Positions 52,736 to 62,071 of a DNA stretch of 64,000 bases are shown here, piece after piece. Positions within the stretch are counted from its first letter, which is position 1; each line of letters starts with the position of its first letter. A program made the translations under genes and the position numbers. Under the pieces are notes generated by a model. The model did no database searches. It was not told the origin of the DNA and saw only the letters and a list, made by a program, of their open reading frames with translations. This DNA comes from Planctomycetota bacterium (GTDB lineage Bacteria > Planctomycetota > Phycisphaerae > UBA1845), in NCBI GenBank assembly GCA_030616775.1, contig JAUWWQ010000011.1, positions 1-64,000 on the forward strand, written 5' to 3'.

Positions 52736-53068
52736 ATGAAGACAGTTGTCGTAATCAACAGCGACCAGATGGGGCACGGTGATCGTAAGCTGGGCCGGAA
52801 GCTCCTGGCCACGTGCCTGCGAAAGCTGGGAAACTCCAAAGAGGTCGAGGCGATTGTGCTGTACAACTCCGCGGTCCGGTTGGCTACGAAGGATTCCCAC
52901 GTTGCGGTCGAGCTGAGCATGCTCCACGAGCATGGTGTGGACATACTCCCGTGCGGCACCTGCGTCGATTACTACGGGATCGGAGACGAGTTGCTGTTCG
53001 ACAGGATCAGCAACATGGATGAGATTATGGCGACCATGCACGCTGCTCGAAAAGTCATCACATTGTGA
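52736..53068 (+). CDS. DsrE/YedF-C-like protein
   Basis: The 110-residue protein matches the C-terminal half of YedF-type selenium/sulfur-relay proteins and the DsrE/F family (MKTVVVINSDQMGHGDRKLG; VEAIVLYNSAVRLATKDSHV; GVDILPCGTCVDYYGIGDEL). It includes the Cys pair in PCGTCVDYY. The N-terminal TusA-like domain of YedF is absent. GATGAGG precedes ATG 52736. The gene stands alone between two large membrane protein genes. Confidence 0.8.
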   Translation: MKTVVVINSDQMGHGDRKLGRKLLATCLRKLGNSKEVEAIVLYNSAVRLATKDSHVAVELSMLHEHGVDILPCGTCVDYYGIGDELLFDRISNMDEIMATMHAARKVITL

Positions 53069-53086
53069 GATTATCAGCCCTGTCGG

Positions 53087-55174
53087 CTACCGCGGTATCT
53101 CGTACAGCTCGACGTATCGCGTGTTTTTCTGAGGATGGGGGAATTCGCCAAGCCGGCTCAGACCGGCAGCGGACAAGCGGTTGAACATCTGTTCGAGTTG
53201 TCTTGGGCTCACGGCCGGAGAGAAGCCGTAGGTCGAGGCCAAACGCCCGATCTCGCTCCAGTTGACCAGCACGTGCGTGTAACCCTGGTCGCGTAACCAG
53301 TTCAGCAGTTCCCGCCCGGTTGCAGCGGTGCGGTCGGCCTCGAAAAACGGATTCCGGTTGAACGCCACGCAGTAGTCCACTTGTCGTTTGAAATAAAACG
53401 CCCTGGAGTCGCCGACCAGAAGAATCTTCGCGTCGAGGGGAAGCTCATGGTTCACGACGGCAAAGCATTCGTAACCCCCAAGCCGACCATCGTAGATCAG
53501 CGAGGCCGGTGCACCGCCAGGCGACTCTTGCTTGTGCAACAGCGCAGCGAAGGTAAAGTTCCAACCGCTGCCGGCAAGCAGCACGGCCGCAATGATACTT
53601 TTGCGAGCGACACGGCTTACCCCGAGTAGCCCACGCCCGCAGAGCAGGGAAAGCGGAATCAGCAAAACCACAGCGAAGCGCGCAAAAAGATGAGTGGCTG
53701 ACAGCCATACTGCAAGCTGGGTGATTGCCACGACCAGCAATACAAGATCGACCCGTTCACGCTTGCGCCCGAAGAATCCGGCAGCGGCCAGCAAGATGAT
53801 GGCCGGTCCAAAGCGATGGTACTTGTCCCACAGCACGTGGTTCCAGAGCGTCTCGAGGCGCGCACTGATCGCTCGTTGATGACTCTGCGTGCTGTGCCCT
53901 CGAACCCATAGCTCGGTCTCTTCCGCTCCCCAACCCGGCGGCGTGGCCTCAAAGACCTGGTTGGCGAGGGGGAAGACCGGATTGCCCGTCATTACCTGAT
54001 TCTTGATCAGCCACGGGGAGAAAGTCAGTGACGTGGCCAGCGTGAAGACACATGCACCGGCGACTCTTCGCCCTATCGAGCCGCCGGGCAAGAGGAGCAC
54101 TCCAAGCCCGAGCGGCGCAGCGATCATGGGCAGGGCTGTATACTTGCAGCCACAGGCAAGCCCCGCGACAGCGCCGGCCAATGATATCCAACTCAGCCGC
54201 CTATCCCGGTCCGCGGGATCGGATTCAGTACTGCCGCCTCGCCCAAGGACCCTGTACCTCGCACCTCGAAGCAACGACGCGGCTGCCACCATCCCGAAAA
54301 ACAGCATTCCGTTTTCGACGTAGGCCAGTCCACAGAGGAAGGCGAGCCATCCGGCTGTCGCCACGACTACCGCGCTGATGATTCCGGCTTGCGGCGACCA
54401 TTCCCTTCCCGCAACCCAGGCGGCAAAGACCGTAAGCACGCCGAAGATCAGGTGGATCATGTTGGCCACAACGCCAACGTCGTGCACATCGTTCAGCACG
54501 ACCATCGCGAGCAAATAAAGCATCTCCACGTTGGCGGGGAAGTTCGCGTAGACGTTATGCGGCAGATACGTGATGCGGCCGGCCTGGTAGTACTCCTTCG
54601 GTAGTAGCAAGTGGTATTCCAAGACGTCATACCCGAAGCCCTCCTCCTGCCAGATAAAGCCCGGGGCATTGGAGGCGGCCAGAAGCCCCAGGACCAGAAA
54701 TGGGCAGGCAAGCAACCACAGATACGACCAGGCGCCGGCGTTGTGAGGTTCGGCAACCCGCGAGCGGGCATGTTCATTGTAGTCCGCGCGGTTTGCCAAC
54801 ATACGAATCCGCACGATGCCCAAGACTGCAAAGACAAACAGAAGGATTATCCAGACGGGTCGTTGCAGAACGCCCGCCAGGCCGAGCAGCAGAACCAGCA
54901 GCGAGGTCAGCCCCAGTCCTAAGGCGGCGCCGAGCAGTAAGTGCCACCGAAGTGGCATCGATCCGGCACGAAAGAGCGGCACGAGCCAGAGGCCCATAAG
55001 CATCGCCGGCACCACTACGACAGCAGCCGCCAGACCATCGAAAACAACCGAAAGAAGGGCATACCGGGATGTGACCCCGACACCGAGCAGCGTCAACACG
55101 ACAAATCCCACGGCAAGTGCGCGGCTTACCTTGGGGTGGTTGGAGCCTTGTTTGTCGTGTCTTGTCCCGATCAC
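53087..55174 (-). CDS. Large membrane protein with GT39-type layout
   Basis: The 695-residue protein has about a dozen predicted transmembrane helices and YDVLEYHLLLPKEYYQAGRI, YLPHNVYANFPANVEMLYLLAMVVLND and an external C-terminal domain (KILLVGDSRAFYFKRQVDY; YTHVLVNWSEIGRLASTYGF). This resembles planctomycete 'dolichyl-phosphate mannosyltransferase-like' proteins with an external domain. It lies 7 bp after the end of the AMMECR1-like/toroid gene on the same strand and is likely co-transcribed with it. The substrate is unknown. Confidence 0.72.
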   Translation of the reverse strand: MIGTRHDKQGSNHPKVSRALAVGFVVLTLLGVGVTSRYALLSVVFDGLAAAVVVVPAMLMGLWLVPLFRAGSMPLRWHLLLGAALGLGLTSLLVLLLGLAGVLQRPVWIILLFVFAVLGIVRIRMLANRADYNEHARSRVAEPHNAGAWSYLWLLACPFLVLGLLAASNAPGFIWQEEGFGYDVLEYHLLLPKEYYQAGRITYLPHNVYANFPANVEMLYLLAMVVLNDVHDVGVVANMIHLIFGVLTVFAAWVAGREWSPQAGIISAVVVATAGWLAFLCGLAYVENGMLFFGMVAAASLLRGARYRVLGRGGSTESDPADRDRRLSWISLAGAVAGLACGCKYTALPMIAAPLGLGVLLLPGGSIGRRVAGACVFTLATSLTFSPWLIKNQVMTGNPVFPLANQVFEATPPGWGAEETELWVRGHSTQSHQRAISARLETLWNHVLWDKYHRFGPAIILLAAAGFFGRKRERVDLVLLVVAITQLAVWLSATHLFARFAVVLLIPLSLLCGRGLLGVSRVARKSIIAAVLLAGSGWNFTFAALLHKQESPGGAPASLIYDGRLGGYECFAVVNHELPLDAKILLVGDSRAFYFKRQVDYCVAFNRNPFFEADRTAATGRELLNWLRDQGYTHVLVNWSEIGRLASTYGFSPAVSPRQLEQMFNRLSAAGLSRLGEFPHPQKNTRYVELYEIPR

Positions 55175-55181
55175 CTCGCCG

Positions 55182-56981
55182 TCAGTCCTGATCGGGAAAG
55201 AGGACCTGCCTGGCCTTGATCAGCCCGACCAGGGCGTGTTGACAGTGGTCGATGCGAAGGAGGTTGAGCGAGGGACTGGTCCGGATACCGCCGATGGCAT
55301 CCTGCGGGCTACGCATGAAATAGGTCTCCTCCGGGCGGACCTGCAATTGCATCACGAAGCGGGCGGCCTCACGGACGACCCTTTCATAGCGCCTCGCCCG
55401 CACCGTATCACCTACCGATCGGGCCAGCGCCAGAGCGTCGGCGAATCCTTCCAGATAAGACGCGGTGGCCACACCGGCTCGACCGGGGCTGTACGCGGCG
55501 ATCCCGCCCCACAAGTCCGGCCACGGGCAGTTCGACCGGGTCAACTGCTTATCCGCCAGCCAGTCGGTCAGCTCGAAGACATAGTCAACGTAGTCTTTGC
55601 GCTTGCTGTGACCGGCCATTGCCGTGTACGCCTGCACCTGCCAGGGTACGAATGCGGGTGAAGGTCTACCACGAAAATACTCCCGGTAGAACGTGATCGC
55701 CTGATGGAATGCGTCGAGGACACGGGCCGACGGGTTGTGGCGGTAGTCGGTCGCCAGCGCCAGCAAGGCCTCACCGGGAAAGTACTCCTGGGCGTCGATC
55801 TTCTGTGCCGGTGGAAATGCGGTCACGAACATCCCCGAAGGCCGTTGAAGCCACAGCATCCCGTTTATGAGCTCCTCACGCGCGTCGGCGTATCGGGACG
55901 GCTCCGGGTGCTCCGCCATTGCCAGGCACAATAGAGCCGTGACGCCAAGCTTGTTACGTCCGTCGGCTGTTTTGATAAAAGCCGCATTGTCGACGCCGTC
56001 AATCTCGGTAAGCCCTTGTAGATGGTAGCGGATGCCGACGTCGGCAGCGGCGCCCGACGCGCTATGCCCCAACCACCTGGCGTGTACCGCCATCGCCACC
56101 ACCGTGCCGACCTGGCGGACCAGGTTCTGCTGGTCGCTGTAACGGTCCGAACCCGGCTCGTACTGATATGCAAACAGCCCCGAGTCGAGCTGCCTGTAGG
56201 CCATATACTCCGCCAGGCGGGCGATGGCTTCATCCAAGACCTTCGGCGTGACGGCCTCGGGTGGTATGATCGTCATTCCACGGTACAGCGACACAACCTT
56301 GTCACTCAGACTCGGTTGGTACCAATGGACCGTGCGAAAGCGCATAAGACGTACGTCCGAGAGCTGCGAGGGATTCAGGTGTGTAGCCTGGGCCAGTTGC
56401 TTCAGCACATCGGCGAGGACCAGATCGCTGGTGTACAACTCCGTCGGACAGAACCGATGTCGGACCCGAGGCCCGGTCAAGACCAGACCGTGGATGCCCG
56501 GCTCGACGAACGGGTCGACGGCCCGCGGCAGAGTCCAATCCGTCTCTACGGTGATGGATTGTGCCGGCCCCACGACCTCAATCTCGATCAACAGAGCGTT
56601 AACCACGTCGAGGTCAACGGCACCTGTCGTCGAAAGCATTTCGGCCGCGGTCAGGGCAGCATCTCGGGTCGCTGCAGCAAGTGGGGCGGGACCTGCCGCC
56701 GCAACGGCACGTAGATATCCGCTCTGCCGGAGCCGGACGACCACCTCGGCAGCAAGCTCCTTAAGCGCCGCCGGTACATACTCCGGCTCGTAGGTGTTGC
56801 GGCCCAGAACAGCATCCCGCACGGTCCGACGCCCCAGGCGGGAGAGGAACGTGCGGTGGTTCTCGTCGATCGTCGGAACCGGCGGTTCTGCCGCGTCGGC
56901 GCTGCATCGAGCGGGGATCAGCAGTACCGGGCCAACCGCCGCCATCACAAGACACAGGTACGTGAGTTTGTGGGCCGGCAT
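55182..56981 (-). CDS. AMMECR1-like domain joined to alpha/alpha-toroid domain, exported
   Basis: The 599-residue protein has a signal peptide (MPAHKLTYLCLVMAAVGPVLLI). Residues ~30-230 resemble a divergent AMMECR1 domain: AATRDAALTAAEML, ALLIEIEVVGPAQSI, PFVEPGIHGLVLTGPRVRHRFCPTE and DVLKQLAQATHL fit the 'I.VL.P...I.....V..GRHGLIV..G....FLP.V..E' pattern. Residues ~245-599 form repeated helix pairs (ARLAEYMAYRQLDSGLFAYQYEP; LCLAMAEHPEPSRYADA; PGEALLALATDYRHNPSARVLDAF; DLWGGIAAYSPGRAGVATASYLEGFADAL), typical of (alpha/alpha)6 toroid glycosidase or terpenoid-cyclase-like domains. ATG 56981 sets the signal peptide at the start. It forms a pair with the downstream GT39-like membrane protein. Confidence 0.65.
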   Translation of the reverse strand: MPAHKLTYLCLVMAAVGPVLLIPARCSADAAEPPVPTIDENHRTFLSRLGRRTVRDAVLGRNTYEPEYVPAALKELAAEVVVRLRQSGYLRAVAAAGPAPLAAATRDAALTAAEMLSTTGAVDLDVVNALLIEIEVVGPAQSITVETDWTLPRAVDPFVEPGIHGLVLTGPRVRHRFCPTELYTSDLVLADVLKQLAQATHLNPSQLSDVRLMRFRTVHWYQPSLSDKVVSLYRGMTIIPPEAVTPKVLDEAIARLAEYMAYRQLDSGLFAYQYEPGSDRYSDQQNLVRQVGTVVAMAVHARWLGHSASGAAADVGIRYHLQGLTEIDGVDNAAFIKTADGRNKLGVTALLCLAMAEHPEPSRYADAREELINGMLWLQRPSGMFVTAFPPAQKIDAQEYFPGEALLALATDYRHNPSARVLDAFHQAITFYREYFRGRPSPAFVPWQVQAYTAMAGHSKRKDYVDYVFELTDWLADKQLTRSNCPWPDLWGGIAAYSPGRAGVATASYLEGFADALALARSVGDTVRARRYERVVREAARFVMQLQVRPEETYFMRSPQDAIGGIRTSPSLNLLRIDHCQHALVGLIKARQVLFPDQD

Positions 56982-57043
56982 GCCGATCAGTATAGTGCTG
57001 AGGGTGATGCGTCTCAAACACAGCATCGTTGATGGAGTGTTTT

Positions 57044-57961
57044 ATGCCCAAAGCCGAGACTGACATCGCAGGCCCCGTCATCGCTGCCGCCGCTGCTGTT
57101 GCCAAGGCCGTGAAGGCCAGCGTTCTGTTCGTCTATGTCAGTGCCTTGGACGACCTGGCCGCCTTGCAGACCGCCCTCAAGCCGCCGACCAAGCCTATTC
57201 TGGTCTGCCGAGACGCTCAGGACGAGCAACGTGCCAAGGAAATCTCCGCCGAGGCCCTGACCGTGCCGGGCTTCGACCTGACGCGGATGGACCAGATCAA
57301 GATGGCCACACTGATCGCCTTCGCGCAGGGCCTCCTCAATACGGGCGATGTGTTCGTGTTCCTAAGTGGTGTGGCCGGCCGCAGCATAGACACGCTCGTT
57401 ACCATGCGCGTCGGGGAGGAGTATGAGCTGTTTCAGTCGGTCGGCCAACCCAAGCTGACCGAGCACATTCGCAGACCGATCTTCGAGAAGGTGCTGAGAA
57501 TCGCGCTGGAGCTGGCTCATGAGGGGCGTGAAGGCAAGCCGGTCGGTGCCCTGCTGGTCATTGGTGATCATCGGGAAGTGGAAAAGTACAGTCTGGAGGG
57601 GCGTATCAATCCCTTCAAGGGCTATACCGAGAAGGAGCGTAACATCCTCAATGACTCCATAGCCGAGACGGTGAAGGAAATCGCCAAGATGGACGGGGCC
57701 TTCATCATAAAGGGCAACGGGGTGATCGTCACGGCGTGCGCCACGCTTCGTCCGGCCATTGCAGGCGAGAAGCTGCCCCAAGGACTCGGTGCACGCCACG
57801 CTACCGCAGCCGCCATCACTGCCAACACCAAGAGCATCGCGATCACCCTGTCGGAATCCACCGGCGACGTACGGATATGGCGACGCGGGGCCATGATCAC
57901 GGAGATCGAAAGAGCACCACGCGCTCTTCTTGATGGAGCCTCACCACCGTCTGTTACGTAA
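57044..57961 (+). CDS. Diadenylate cyclase (DacZ-like, DisA_N domain)
   Basis: The 305-residue enzyme makes cyclic di-AMP from two ATP. The C-terminal half is a DAC domain: GALLVIGDHREVEKYSLEGR, DGAFIIKGNGVIVTACATL with the DGA motif, and GARHATAAAITANTKSIAI with the RHxxA motif. The N-terminal ~165 residues (KASVLFVYVSALDDLAALQ; VFVFLSGVAGRSIDTLVTMRVGEEYELFQ) form an alpha/beta domain like that of archaeal-type DacZ, without the DNA-binding domain of DisA or the membrane helices of CdaA. GGAG precedes ATG 57044. It is divergent from the AMMECR1-like gene. Confidence 0.88.
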   Translation: MPKAETDIAGPVIAAAAAVAKAVKASVLFVYVSALDDLAALQTALKPPTKPILVCRDAQDEQRAKEISAEALTVPGFDLTRMDQIKMATLIAFAQGLLNTGDVFVFLSGVAGRSIDTLVTMRVGEEYELFQSVGQPKLTEHIRRPIFEKVLRIALELAHEGREGKPVGALLVIGDHREVEKYSLEGRINPFKGYTEKERNILNDSIAETVKEIAKMDGAFIIKGNGVIVTACATLRPAIAGEKLPQGLGARHATAAAITANTKSIAITLSESTGDVRIWRRGAMITEIERAPRALLDGASPPSVT

Positions 57962-57991
57962 ATGGCGGCATCCCCACCTGTCTACGGGTAT

Positions 57992-58819
57992 TCAGTCGAT
58001 CGGGATCATCACCCGCCGGCGTTCCTTAAAGATGCTGGTGTAAGGTAATTCCGCCTTGCGGAGCATGGCTGCCGCCCATTCGAATCCGGCGCCGACATCC
58101 TCGAGACAATGAGCGTCGGAACCGAGTGACATGACCTTACCACCAAGCTTGGCATACCGGGTCACGGTGTCGGCATCAGGCATGGGTTCTGCAAGTTCCT
58201 GCCGCAGTGTCGAGGTGTTGACCTCAGGGACCAGGTCGGCTGCGAGACAGGTTCGCAGTATTTCGTCCAGTATATCCTCGAACTGCGATATATGGTGTGT
58301 GTCGAAGAACCGCTGCGTGTAACGCTTCACCAGGTCAAGATGACCGAGCACATCGAAGACACGGCCGTGGATTTGGTGCAATCGCTGGCAGTATCGAGCG
58401 GCGTCCAGCACGGTCTCGAGGTAGCGCCGGGTTCCCGCCACGCTGTCCAGCCCCGTCCAGTTCTCACGTTTATACACCGCAAGGCCACCAAAGTAGTGGA
58501 CGCTCAGCATCACCATGTCAAACTGGTGACGCTGCAGGAAGTCGAGGACAAAGTCCATCCGGTCGGGCTGGTAGCACACCTCGATCCCCTTGCCGATAAA
58601 GATCGCATCGCCGAAGTCGGCCCGAAGCCTCCTGATTGTCGCCGAGTAGGCCTCATCATCATACGTACATCCGGTCCAATCGTCCGGATGGGTATCGAAA
58701 TGCTCGGTGAAGGTAAGCCCGGCAAGCCCGCAAGCGATGGCGCGGCCCACGCTAGCGCCCGGGTCCGCCTGCGAGTCGAACGAGTGGTTTGAATGCACGT
58801 GCTGATCGTACAAATCCAT
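57992..58819 (-). CDS. PHP-domain histidinol-phosphatase (HisK-type)
   Basis: The 275-residue hydrolase has the PHP metal-binding plan: YDQHVHSNHSFDSQADP (first His pair), LTFTEHFDTHPDD, FIGKGIEVCYQPDRMDFV, MLSVHYFGGL, GHLDLVKRY, EVNTSTLRQELAEPMPD and SLGSDAHCLEDVGAGF, close to HisK/YtvP-type histidinol-phosphate phosphatases. No other histidine genes are in the window. Its 3' end faces the diadenylate cyclase 3' end. Confidence 0.85.
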   Translation of the reverse strand: MDLYDQHVHSNHSFDSQADPGASVGRAIACGLAGLTFTEHFDTHPDDWTGCTYDDEAYSATIRRLRADFGDAIFIGKGIEVCYQPDRMDFVLDFLQRHQFDMVMLSVHYFGGLAVYKRENWTGLDSVAGTRRYLETVLDAARYCQRLHQIHGRVFDVLGHLDLVKRYTQRFFDTHHISQFEDILDEILRTCLAADLVPEVNTSTLRQELAEPMPDADTVTRYAKLGGKVMSLGSDAHCLEDVGAGFEWAAAMLRKAELPYTSIFKERRRVMIPID

Positions 58820-58972
58820 GCGCGACCGATCCCGAACAACACAAATATCCGAGGGCTTCCCGGCAATATCCCGACAGAACCTCCCGCCCGCAAGGGAAGG
58901 TTCTCAGCCACTCCGGGCGTGACAGGCTGGGTGTAACTCGGATACGATAGCTATGGCTACAGGAGCGGTGCC

Positions 58973-59431
58973 ATGAGCGACGCCTACGGGCGCTCCCCTG
59001 GGTTGGAGCCGGCAACAATCTACTGTCCTCAATGCGGACAGGCCATGCTCGTTGCCCCGCAGCACGTACAAACGCAGGTCGAGTGCCCGCATTGTGGGCA
59101 TACGCTCGAACCGTGGCGCTTCGTTAGGAGGGTGGCGCCCGGAGCAGCTCCTCCAACGGCCCCGCCGCACTACAACTACCCGCAACAGAACTTTCTGGGC
59201 TATTCCTGGCGGAACCGTTGGGTGGCGGGCGCGTTGGGTGTATTGCTCGGAGCGTTCGGGGTGCATCGATTTTACCTGGGATTCACCGGGATCGGTATTC
59301 TGCAAGCCGCTCTCACGGTTGGCTCGCTCTTCGTGCTATCGCCCGTGGTGGCAGTGTGGGCTTTTATTGAGGGCATCCTCTGCTTCTGCGGCGCGATGCG
59401 CGACGCCGACGGCTTGCCGTTGCGTGGTTGA
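58973..59431 (+). CDS. Zinc-ribbon TM2-domain membrane protein
   Basis: The 152-residue protein starts with a zinc ribbon (CPQCGQAML...CPHCGHTL), followed by a Pro-rich linker and a TM2 domain: NRWVAGALGVLLGAFGVHRFYLGFTGIGILQAALT, with the GVHRFYLG signature, then ILCFCGAMRDADGLPLRG. Such proteins are small inner-membrane proteins of unknown role. It stands between the PHP gene and the polysaccharide gene on the opposite strand. Confidence 0.85.
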   Translation: MSDAYGRSPGLEPATIYCPQCGQAMLVAPQHVQTQVECPHCGHTLEPWRFVRRVAPGAAPPTAPPHYNYPQQNFLGYSWRNRWVAGALGVLLGAFGVHRFYLGFTGIGILQAALTVGSLFVLSPVVAVWAFIEGILCFCGAMRDADGLPLRG

Positions 59432-59499
59432 AGGCGGCGCGTCGACCTTCCTGCCACAGATGGGTTTGGAACCGGATTTTGACCGGTGCCGGCGTCAAG

Positions 59500-61032
59500 T
59501 CAGCACGCCCCGTGCAGGAACGTACCCGCCGTGCGGAACAGAATGATGATGTCCAGCTCGAAGGATATGTGCTTGAGGTAATACAGATCGAATTGTAGTT
59601 TCCGCTTGGCGTCGTCAGTAGACGAACCGTATCGAAAGCTGATCTGGGCCCAGCCGGTGATCCCCGGCTTGACCAGATGTCGCTCGGGGTAGTAAGGGAC
59701 CTCCCGGCACAGTTGGCCCACGATGTCAGGCCGCTCCGGCCTGGGGCCTACGATTGACATCTGCCCGACAAGCACGTTGTAGAGCTGGGGGAGCTCGTCC
59801 AACCTGATTCGACGCAGGAACCGCCCGACGCGTGTCACCCGCGGGTCGTTGGGAGAACACCACACACTCTTGCCATTCTCCGCATCGGGCCGCATGGTGC
59901 GGAACTTATAGAGCTTGAATACCTTGCCGTTCTGTCCGACCCGGTCCTGCGAATAGAAGACCGGCCCACGGTCGCACAGCTTCACAGCCAGGGCTATCAG
60001 AGGCCACAGCGGCGCCGACAGGCAAAGCCCGAGCCCGGCAATCGCCAGATCCATTACCCGCTTGAGCGTGGCATGTTCGTCGCAGTGCACTTTCAGATCA
60101 GCGAATAGAAACCATGACGGGGTGATCTCGTCGACCAGAATCTGACCGGTGGCTTTTTCGTAGAAGATGGCTTCATTGGTTACCCGACAGCCCCGCTGCA
60201 AGCAGGGCATCATCCACTCCATCACGCTCGGATCCCGGGCGGGGCTGCCGCCGACTACAATGTCTGTGACACCCAGGTGTCCCAGCCTGTCGATTTGCTC
60301 GTGTATGGTTCCCAGATAGAACGGGTCATGGATTGCCGCAGTTGAGTCTTCATCCGGTGTTGTGTATCCGACAAGGCGGTACTCACGAAGCAACTCGTTT
60401 GCCTGCGCCGTTTCAAACGACTCGAACAGAGCACGGGGGCCGACGACCAGCAGCCCGCTACGCACTTTGTGAACCACCCACCATGCACCCAGCCGAATGG
60501 TTGCGCCACCTACCACGAACAGTGACATCGCCAGAGCCGAGACGCGCCGAGTCACCGTCGCATACATGATGACGTAGATGATCGCGTAGGCAACCACGGC
60601 GGCGGTTGTGGTGGTCAACCCCAGTCGGGTGAGGATGCGCGACCGGCTTCTGATCGTCTCGCGCTCGTAGAGTCCGAAAACAAGGCTGCCGATGATCACT
60701 GCGAAAGCGAAGACAGCCGATGCCTGCCACAAAGCGACGTGTGGTGTCGAGGATAGCTGCGGCGGTTGAAGGATCGCAAACGCGGCATATACCCCAGCCA
60801 ATAGGACCGAAATGTCGACCAACATCCAGGTGGAGGGAGGAAGGCCCAGCACCACACGGCCGATAACACGGAGCACGCGCTCCCAAACGGATCCCAGGGC
60901 GGCCCGACGGGAAAGACGTCGCTCGGCGCCCAGACGGTCCAGTCCAGGCACGATGACAGCGTGCCCCTCGGTGCCGGCGGCGATGTGCACGCCCATGAAA
61001 GCTCTCTCTGCCTGCGAGTCCCCGAAACCCAT
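59500..61032 (-). CDS. Polyprenyl glycosylphosphotransferase (EpsB/WbaP-type)
   Basis: The 510-residue integral membrane enzyme starts an exopolysaccharide repeat unit by moving a sugar-1-phosphate to polyprenyl phosphate. Several N-terminal transmembrane helices (about residues 55-170) are followed by a cytoplasmic domain with Rossmann-like parts (RSGLLVVGPRALFESFETAQA) and the C-terminal bacterial sugar transferase domain: KRVMDLAIAGLGLCLSAP, DRGPVFYSQDRVGQNGKVF, LYKFRTMRPDAE, RRIRLDELPQLYNVLVGQMS, VGPRPERPD and KPGITGWAQISFRYGSS. ATG 61032 is used; ATG 60996 is possible. It lies near a VanZ-like gene, as in exosortase/polysaccharide loci. Confidence 0.9.
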   Translation of the reverse strand: MGFGDSQAERAFMGVHIAAGTEGHAVIVPGLDRLGAERRLSRRAALGSVWERVLRVIGRVVLGLPPSTWMLVDISVLLAGVYAAFAILQPPQLSSTPHVALWQASAVFAFAVIIGSLVFGLYERETIRSRSRILTRLGLTTTTAAVVAYAIIYVIMYATVTRRVSALAMSLFVVGGATIRLGAWWVVHKVRSGLLVVGPRALFESFETAQANELLREYRLVGYTTPDEDSTAAIHDPFYLGTIHEQIDRLGHLGVTDIVVGGSPARDPSVMEWMMPCLQRGCRVTNEAIFYEKATGQILVDEITPSWFLFADLKVHCDEHATLKRVMDLAIAGLGLCLSAPLWPLIALAVKLCDRGPVFYSQDRVGQNGKVFKLYKFRTMRPDAENGKSVWCSPNDPRVTRVGRFLRRIRLDELPQLYNVLVGQMSIVGPRPERPDIVGQLCREVPYYPERHLVKPGITGWAQISFRYGSSTDDAKRKLQFDLYYLKHISFELDIIILFRTAGTFLHGAC

Positions 61033-61189
61033 CGGTCAGTTTTGCAGGCAAGGTGAGTTATCGGGACGCGTTAGTTGGCGAGGCAAAGGCACTTCACCTT
61101 TCAAGACCGATAATGGAAGCTGTGCAAGTGGCGCGTTGTGTCAGCTCCCTTTTTTGGAGCAGTATGCTCGGCACCCTCCCGATATCCAA

Positions 61190-61212
61190 ACGGTGACTGC
61201 ATAGGTCACCGT
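61190..61212 (+). promoter_or_regulatory. 8-bp perfect inverted repeat upstream of a lipoprotein gene
   Basis: ACGGTGAC (61190-61197) pairs with GTCACCGT (61205-61212) around a 7-base loop, 44 bp before the ATG of the lipoprotein gene at 61256. It may be an operator or a leader hairpin. Confidence 0.35.
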
Positions 61213-61255
61213 CTTGAAGCTGTTTTGACCCATACGGGGCGAGTGCGCCGACAAG

Positions 61256-62038
61256 ATGAGGACTAGTCTCATACGACAACGGGCGAGAGGTGTCGTCGCA
61301 GTCACCGCCTTGCTTGCGATTCTTGCGTCCGGCTGCGCGGCAAAGCGTGTCGAGATGTGGACGCCGAAACCCCTTGTCAACTGGGAACACGTTTCGACCC
61401 AACCGGTCGCACCGGTCCATAAGGGGTATCGCGTTCTGGTAGATCAACCCACGCGCGGGCTGTTTCCCGCATCTTTGGCGGTAACACGGGTCGCCCTCGA
61501 GGTCTCGGAGGGGCGGTTGCCCATCTTGCGGCCCTACTTGCTCACCGACCCCCGCAACGAGTTCCTGCAATGGAACCGGGCATTGGACGACCAGATGGCG
61601 GTCAGCGAAGTGTTCCCGATCATGGACCGCGACCTGGGCGGTGGCGTGGCTGATCCCGAGCAGGTTCTGGCGGCGTTTCGGGCCCTGCACGCGCGACTGG
61701 GGCTCATCTACGCGATGAATGAGCTGAGCAGCACTGAATCGGAGGTGCTGGGTGTTCTGTACGACACTGCGTCGGCGCAGCCGATCGCCTCCTTCCACGC
61801 CCAGGCCGTCTCGGTCGCACCACCGGAGCAGAAGTACTGTCGCAAACCGGCCGATTTGTGGGACACCGATTCCCGGGCCCTGGCGCGAGCAGAGTTCGAA
61901 CGTCTCGTGCATACCTGCATTCGCGACTTGATCTTGCTGGACGAATCTGCCACCGTCAAAGCACCAAACGGCTGGACACCTGCTGGCCCGATATACCCGG
62001 TCGAGTGGCCGCCGAGACGGTTCCGCACTGGTCCGTAG
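61256..62038 (+). CDS. Lipoprotein of unknown function
   Basis: The 260-residue lipoprotein has a signal peptide with lipobox LASGC (Cys ~27). The mature part lacks recognised domains; notable stretches include GYRVLVDQPTRGLFPASLAVTRV, DDQMAVSEVFPIMDRDLGGG and QKYCRKPADLWDTDSRALARAEFERLVHTCIRDLILL, whose Cys pair (YCRK, HTCI) might bind metal or form a disulfide. The VanZ-like gene begins 33 bp after its stop, so they may be co-transcribed. Confidence 0.65.
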   Translation: MRTSLIRQRARGVVAVTALLAILASGCAAKRVEMWTPKPLVNWEHVSTQPVAPVHKGYRVLVDQPTRGLFPASLAVTRVALEVSEGRLPILRPYLLTDPRNEFLQWNRALDDQMAVSEVFPIMDRDLGGGVADPEQVLAAFRALHARLGLIYAMNELSSTESEVLGVLYDTASAQPIASFHAQAVSVAPPEQKYCRKPADLWDTDSRALARAEFERLVHTCIRDLILLDESATVKAPNGWTPAGPIYPVEWPPRRFRTGP

Positions 62039-62071
62039 CTGCAACGTGCGCCGGTCCCGCGGACTGCTCTG

